The position numbers and the translations under genes were made by a program. The notes beneath the pieces are model-generated. The model ran no database searches, was not told the origin of the DNA, and saw only the letters and a list, made by a program, of their open reading frames with translations. This document shows, piece after piece, positions 58,032 through 64,000 of a stretch of 64,000 bases of DNA. Within the stretch, counting starts at the first letter, position 1, and the number at the start of each line of letters is the position of its first letter. The stretch comes from Sclerotinia nivalis (lineage: Eukaryota > Ascomycota > Leotiomycetes > Helotiales > Sclerotiniaceae): the NCBI GenBank assembly GCA_029531795.1, contig JAPEIS010000004.1, positions 310,001 to 374,000 on the forward strand. The letters are read 5' to 3'.

Positions 58032-59883
58032 ACGTGGTTTATCAGTGTGCGGGTCATATCAGTGTATGGGTCACTTTCACCTCAATTCACTCTTTCAAAC
58101 CCATATTATTCAACAACAATTAAATCAATTGATTAAAACTATAAAGATTCTAATAATCTAGGATCTATTACATTATTTTGACAAGTCCTTATATTATACC
58201 CAGTCTTTCCACACTTACTACAATATCGACTAAAAGATACTTCCCCATTAGAATTCCCCCTTTTTTGATGCTCATTGTGTTGAATCTGAATATCAATCTC
58301 TTGCTGAGATAATATATCGGTAGCCTCTTATCCAATAAACACTCCTCCTTGATATAATTGAGTTTTTTTTACGCATCGACACTTGCTTAATACCTCATTT
58401 GCTACTCGAAGTATACGAATCTCTACATTTAAAAGTGTATTTTCATATACTAATCTCTCTATACCCTTAGCTAAAACTAATACAATCTCGAATATAAATG
58501 TAGAAAAACTTGATTGATAACGAACCATTCAAGATCTTACTAAAATCGATTATGAAAAAACTTCAATTGGATTATAAAAAATTTGAGAAGTCCATAAATC
58601 TTGATCGAAAGAGGGGGGAGTAGGTATGCGAATTCGAATATCTAATTTCGAAAGTACAGCTTCAGAATCAAATGGTATTAAACCTGTTCCTCGAAACCCT
58701 GATTTCATATTCTGAATTGTAATTGATTCTTAGTATACAACTTTGAAAGCTATAAAGAATTCAATTTTCGAAATATAATTGATATATGCCTTGATAAACC
58801 CATCAATTTGAATACCATATGAACGTTTCAGACTATTAAAACAGCCAACATTAAATGATTAAGTTAAATAACTTAAATATGGTAGTAATTTTAAACAGAT
58901 AATATCATTCTCTTTGCAATACAACTGAAAAGATACTGATTCATGACTTTCATACCCATCTAGTACCAATATTCGATATTTGTCCTTTCTTCGATTCTTA
59001 ATATACTTATCAAAGTATTTCAACCATTCTAAACCTATCTCATTATTTGTCCATCCATTAGATATAGATTTAATAGCCTATTCCACAAGAAAATCGATTT
59101 CGATATACCAATTGGAAAGATGAACCTATCCTTGAACCACTAGAAATAAGAATATGATTTCACCCTCTCCATTTCCACATATTATTACTATAGCCCATTC
59201 TCGATTATCTGATTATACTGATTTACTTCTACCGCATCTCTCAGCATTAATGATAACCATTGCAACACATATAATCCCCATCATAAAGCCTATTTCGTCG
59301 AAATTGTAGAAATCGCTATCGAGAATACCATATTTCGCTCGTATATTCGAAACCAATCAAAACCATTCTTCAATAAACTTAGAATCTTCGCAGAGAGTTC
59401 TTTGAAAATCATAAACACAACTAAAACACATCTTTAATTCGATTCGATACTTTACAAATCGATACACCCAAAACTTCCCAACACACTTTGCACCCCTCGA
59501 TTCAAAAATATGATTCATTATATCTTCCACATTTCTGAATTTAAATGGAAATCCTCTCATATCCATATCGAGTATATACTTAGAAATGATATTCTCTTCT
59601 AATTCTGAAAGATTATAAGATTTAGATCGATATTCGGAACGAAAAGTAAAACCATTAATTCTACACTATAATATTGTATTCGAGATATTATACATTTTCA
59701 CAACTTTTCGAATACTTATTTTTTTGTCTTTTTGAATAACTTCGATAACAAGGAATATACAGACTTCTTAGTTATTCGAATTTATTGTAGATTGTTGATA
59801 AAACGCGTATTGAAAGAGAAGAGATTGAATTGAGATGAAAGTGACCCACACACTGATATGACCCGCACACTGATAAACCACGT
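58032..59883 (-). mobile_element. Pogo-like DNA transposon 2, RIP-mutated
   Basis: A 1,852-bp element flanked by TA (58030-58031, 59884-59885). TIRs start ACGTGGTTTATCAG as in transposon 1 but continue with a different doubled motif (AGTGTGCGGGTCA / AGTGTATGGGTCA, 17-bp period). It is a separate family that keeps the same outer 14 bases. Confidence 0.93.
58130..59800 (-). pseudogene. Pogo-like transposase 2 remnant
   Basis: Co-linear with transposase 1 on the minus strand but broken by many stops. Visible pieces are the CENP-B-type segment (59566-59357, FVKYRIELKMCFSCVYDFQR) and the DDE boxes YNFDE and LVLDGYESH (near 58960). The C-terminal coiled region also remains (58528-58328). The third Asp box has decayed (SFNVGCF for QPLDVGCF). 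It cannot be active. Confidence 0.85.
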
Positions 59884-59885
59884 TA

Positions 59886-60806
59886 TTTGATTATTACTAT
59901 ATTATACTATAAAGAATTTTACATTCCAAAGATATTTGAAGCAATGAACAACAATTTTTATATAATCATTCGATGAATTGATCAAATAATGATTTAATTG
60001 TAAAATAATGAATAATATATTTGCTTTTATTATAATCACAATATATAGAATTGATTCTATTTTCTTCTAATATAATTTGATTATATATATTAAAGTTTAA
60101 TTTGAATTTTTCCGAAATATTATTACAAATAGCGATATATTTGTAGTTCTATTTATTATTTTGCATTTCTTAACAATATTTTCAATATATATATTATAAA
60201 TTAATTATAGCTTTTTTTTGAATCGATTACGAAGAATATATATTTCTAAAAACTATTTTGTATCTTTAAGATTGTGTAGCTTATATATAATTTTAATTCC
60301 TTCAATAATTTTGATAACAATTAATTCGATTTTTTGTAATAGATAATCTGAATATTATTCATAAAGAATAAGATTATAATAATATACTTTGGATTAATAT
60401 AAAAATACAGCTTCTTTTTACATTATATTAGTTCTAGTTTTTCGAATATTTAGATGAAATCCCTGAATTATATAATTAAAGAATTATATACATTACATAA
60501 AGCTGAATTGATAATAACATTTTTATTAGAAATTTTATATTTATTAAAGAAATAATATACAATTAAAATATTTAAAGAATTGTATAAAATATTAATAAAG
60601 GTATTGATTATATTGTATTGTTTAGTTTCGAAATCGTATTTGATAACAATTATTATAATGATTTGAAATAATCGATTTGTGAATATAATAATATAAATAG
60701 TTTTAATAATATTTTTAATCTGAAGATCTTTTTGTATTATTAATCGAAAACAATAATGATTTCAATATAAGATCTAGTATTGAAATTGTTTCTTTAATAG
60801 ATATAT
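59886..60806. other. AT-rich stretch, nothing recognised
   Basis: About 920 bp of AT-rich DNA without open frames or repeats that I could match to other parts of the window. Confidence 0.6.
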
Positions 60807-60966
60807 TGTTACGGGTTCATCTCCCTTCACCTGCACGTGATCATGTGTGCCTTAGGCACACATGCATACACTCACTTCTATATAGTCAGGTCATCTCCTT
60901 GATCTTCTTCCTCTCTTTGTAATACAATTATAGATCAACCCTACATATACCTTTTTCTTTGTTATA
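60807..60966 (+). repeat. LTR, family Z, probable 5' LTR of gypsy Z
   Basis: 160 bp starting TGTTACGGG and ending TTGTTATA, almost identical in its first 100 bases to the solo LTR at 4883-5045, including the perfect hairpin with TTA loop. The second half is more RIP-mutated. It is oriented so that the gag-like sequence downstream on the same strand would belong to it. Confidence 0.82.
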
Positions 60967-63900
60967 ATAATTTGTATTACCTTTTCAAAGGCTCTGTTAC
61001 TTTACGAAATAATTTGGTTTTGCTAAATCATTTGCAAGCTTCTGTATCTATTTTCGATTGCTTTTGTATTATTGTAACTAGTCTGCTTTTGTACAATTGT
61101 ATTTCTTATTTGCTTTTGTACAGCTTTTTTATTCACTTTTGTACAGTTTTTAATCTTTGATTGTTTCTATACAATTATATTTATTCGTAAATTTTTGTAT
61201 CTGTTTTTGATTGTTTTTATACGATTGTATTTTATATATACAATTGTAATTCTTTTTACAATAGCTTTTAATTCTATATTTGCTAATAATACAATTTCTA
61301 CTTTTATCGAAGGAGTTTGTATCGGAATTCAATGAATCTTCGATCAATGGTTTACTATTATATAAATCCTAATAGAATTGGATATTTTAATAATACCAAA
61401 TTTTGCTATCAGTTTTGATAAACAAATTGTTTATCTAAATTATATTTTCTTTATTATCGAAGATTGTTTTATTATTCAAACTATTTATATCGTTATTTAA
61501 ACAAATAAGATCAAAGAATTCAAAATAGAAAACATCAGATTTCTTTATACTTTAATTAATAAGCAAACTCAATTGGATATTGATGGTGCTATTATTGATC
61601 AGAAATTAATTACTTTTTGCTAAACTCAAAAGGATCTATTTGTTTTTAAAAACGAAAAATCTAATATTCTCGTTTACCAAAAGAACTATCAATCTTAGAA
61701 ATTGAATTTATAATTCTACTGAATGATCGATTCACAACTTTTTGCTTTCGAATAAAAGAAGATTAATCATATTATTAATCTTTTCGATAATCAAATACAA
61801 CAAAAGTGTATCACGGATATCATCAGATTTATTGACGATCCTACTTGTTTCGATTCTATTATTTCGTTTTTAGCCAAATTAAACAAATTATATATCTCTA
61901 TAAACATTAAAAGGAAAATTTCGCTCAAATTCGACAAACTTTTTATAGATTCAAAGAAATCCTTTTTGACTTTCTTCTCTATTTTGTTTCATCTAATTAA
62001 TTCTTATTACAAGTTTAATTGCGAGATTATTAATACAATAAAGCAAAAAATTACTACTCCTTTTCGAGCTTTAATTATTAGTAATTCGAATCCCTATACT
62101 ATTAATAATATTGATAATTGACAAAAGAAATTCTCTATTTGAAATTAGAATCTTTGTAATATTAAGTATTATAACAAAAATTCTAGTAATGTATCTGTTG
62201 TTGATGATGATGATTCTATAAACTTTGATATAATGAAATAGAAGGGATAATAGTAAAAAGATTAACAAAATAAAAAAAAGAAGTTTAATCCTATAGTTTC
62301 TTGTAATTATTATAATAGAATCGATCATCTTCAAATTGATTGTTATATCATTTATGATATCAATGATAATCTTCTTTTTGGTAAACAAACTTCTGTTAAT
62401 GCCTTTTCCAATTATAATATCGTTATCCTAATTAATCTAGTCCCTATTCAATATACTATTACTCCGGCTTTCCGAAATATCAATAGATTTAATAATAATT
62501 GTAATGGATTTCGAAAAGGATATATTAATAATTAAATATAAGATCAACAATATCTGAATCAGATACAATAGTAAAGTTATATCGAACCAAAAAAGTTTAT
62601 TTCTATATCTAATTCAATTAAGGAAAATCCCGAACAAAGAAAAAATTAATTTTTATAAAAAATTGTTCATAAAGGAATACTAAAAGCAAAAAAGTAAATC
62701 GAAAAATGAATAAATATAAACCATTATAATTCAACTTTATAAATAACAAATCTTTATTTATTAAAATTATTATATTTCTTGTATATGAAAATTCTTTTAC
62801 TATTATAAATTTCATTGATAATGAATACTCTAAAGAAACTTTTATTAATTGTTTTTTTATCTTCAAATATAATATTGAAATATAATTTTTATCTTTCTTT
62901 TGTGAACTTCGATTTGCTAATGAAAAAATCGCCAACAGAATTATAGAATATTTTATAATAGAAATCATTATAAAGAATCATTATAAAAATTAATCTTTTT
63001 ATATTATCTAGCTTTCATCAAAGACATCATTAATCTTTGGTTTATTATAATTACAATACTATAATCCTATTATCAATTAAATAGAAATAAATTTAATATT
63101 CTCTTCAAACTATTATATTTCCAATTATTCGATATATTATAATACAAAACTAATTATTATATCAATAATCCCATCTTCGATTAAAAAACAAAAGGATCTA
63201 ACAAAAGTTATTCTATAATAGATTATCGATATTATCGAATCTTTAAATAAATTCATTATTGATTCTGATATAAAAGCTAAATATATAGATTATAAATATC
63301 ATTCTCTTTATATTAAGGATTGTCTAAAGGATAATATTGATTCTTTATTTATTCAAATATCTTTTACTTCTAAAAAAACTCTTTATAAAAAACCTTCTAT
63401 CGAAAAAATATTAAACAAAAGTTATATATTATAATCTGATAATTCTTTTATTGATCTCGAATTTCAATAAGATCTGATATTTGATATAAATCATTATCGA
63501 ATAAAGCATTACAAAGAATCAAATAATCAAATACAAATGATTTCCAATTATTTATATTCAAAATCGATTTTAAAGATTACAAATCGATATTGCTTTATTT
63601 ACAATCCAAAAAACCATTTGTCTTTGTTTTCTATTAAGGAACTTTTTATATTTATTTACAAAAATACAAATCCAAATATAAATGATATTTATTAATTACA
63701 AACTTCTAATTTTATTTCGTTTTGTTAACAAAATAATATTCGGATTATTCAATTGATATAAAATGAATTAGATATTATACAGAAAATTATTGAATAAGAT
63801 TATTTGTAACAAATTATATTATTCCTAATATTTATAGAAAAGGATTTTCGATCGATTTTATAAAGATAAAATAATATAGCAAAAATGCTTTCTAAAACTT

Positions 63901-64000
63901 CATTATAATTTTATAATTTTATATACAATTATTATAAATCATTCTATTTGCAAAAGATCTTTGAAACTAATATCAACAAATTTTTAATCGATAAACTTTC
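60967..64000 (+). pseudogene. Gypsy Z leader and gag-like region, runs off the window
   Basis: In plus frame 1, about 61534-62100 reads like a Gag capsid with RIP stops (RFLYTLINKQTQLDIDG, CITDIIRFIDDPTCFDS, KSFLTFFSILFHLINSYYK). The zinc knuckle is at 62302-62344 (CNYYNRIDHLQIDC, second Cys changed to Tyr). From 62.5 kb onward protease-like and linker sequence is too decayed to assign. No RT is seen before 64000. The element continues to the right. Confidence 0.65.

Noticed and set aside
61150..62968. Minus-strand ORFs of 65-116 codons near the right end
   Set aside because: Composition is almost only Ile/Leu/Lys/Asn, and the gag-like zinc knuckle is on the plus strand.

Overview
This window looks like a transposon-filled, RIP-degraded stretch of a filamentous ascomycete (Pezizomycotina) chromosome. 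Three signs support this. A highly reducing polyketide synthase (HR-PKS) has 52-53 bp GT..AG introns. Related repeat copies differ almost only by C-to-T and G-to-A transitions, the mark of repeat-induced point mutation. The repeats themselves are Tad1-like LINEs, Ty3/gypsy elements with chromodomains, and pogo-type DNA transposons. I cannot name the genus. No tRNA, rRNA or intact housekeeping gene was found.

Layout. Bases 1-2450 (minus) hold the ER-KR-ACP end of the PKS, which runs off the left edge. At 2451-31616 the PKS is split by a nest of mobile elements, and it resumes at 31617-33356 with the DH and methyltransferase regions. A 12-bp target-site duplication (GCAATCAAAAGA at 2439-2450 and 31617-31628) marks the split. 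The outermost inserted element is a 5'-truncated LINE ('LINE3') with an (AATC)n tail. A complete gypsy element ('gypsy V', 3225-30481, TSD GATAA) sits inside LINE3. Both LTRs of gypsy V are interrupted at exactly the same base by LINEs. The 5' LTR holds a head-to-tail array of four (LINE2 3312-9283, short element D 9297-10196, LINE1-B 10211-16072, LINE1-A 16087-21955). The 3' LTR holds one (LINE1-C 28195-30103). Every junction repeats the same 13-14 bp of LTR target. I read this as a site-specific LINE lineage whose target is an LTR, and it is the main discovery of the window.

From 33357 to the right edge no host gene was recognised. There are AT-rich decayed stretches and solo LTRs (35809-36021, 36140-36285, 36582-36727). 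A plus-strand gypsy X (about 36.9-50.4 kb) has been split in its zinc-knuckle codons by a complete minus-strand gypsy W (37824-46130, TSD CTAAT). Gypsy W carries an extra, unusually well preserved ORF between its chromodomain and 3' LTR, and that ORF is itself split by a SINE-like element S (38780-39650, 12-bp TSD). Next come a pogo-like transposon (54270-56130), a foldback MITE (57208-57866), a second decayed pogo-like transposon (58032-59883) and the 5' part of another plus-strand gypsy element (60807 onward).

How the parts interact. The LINEs appear to have supplied 3' ends to short non-autonomous elements: D carries the LINE1 3' end and S the LINE3 3' end. D and S also share a 5' head motif. 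LINE1 and LINE2 keep a 3' hairpin with the same CTTCG loop but different paired stems, as expected for a signal read by their reverse transcriptase. Copy A of LINE1 is far less mutated than its neighbours and is probably the youngest insertion, though a single-base frameshift breaks its ORF2. Coordinates of decayed elements are exact only where TSDs, LTR ends or TIRs are quoted.
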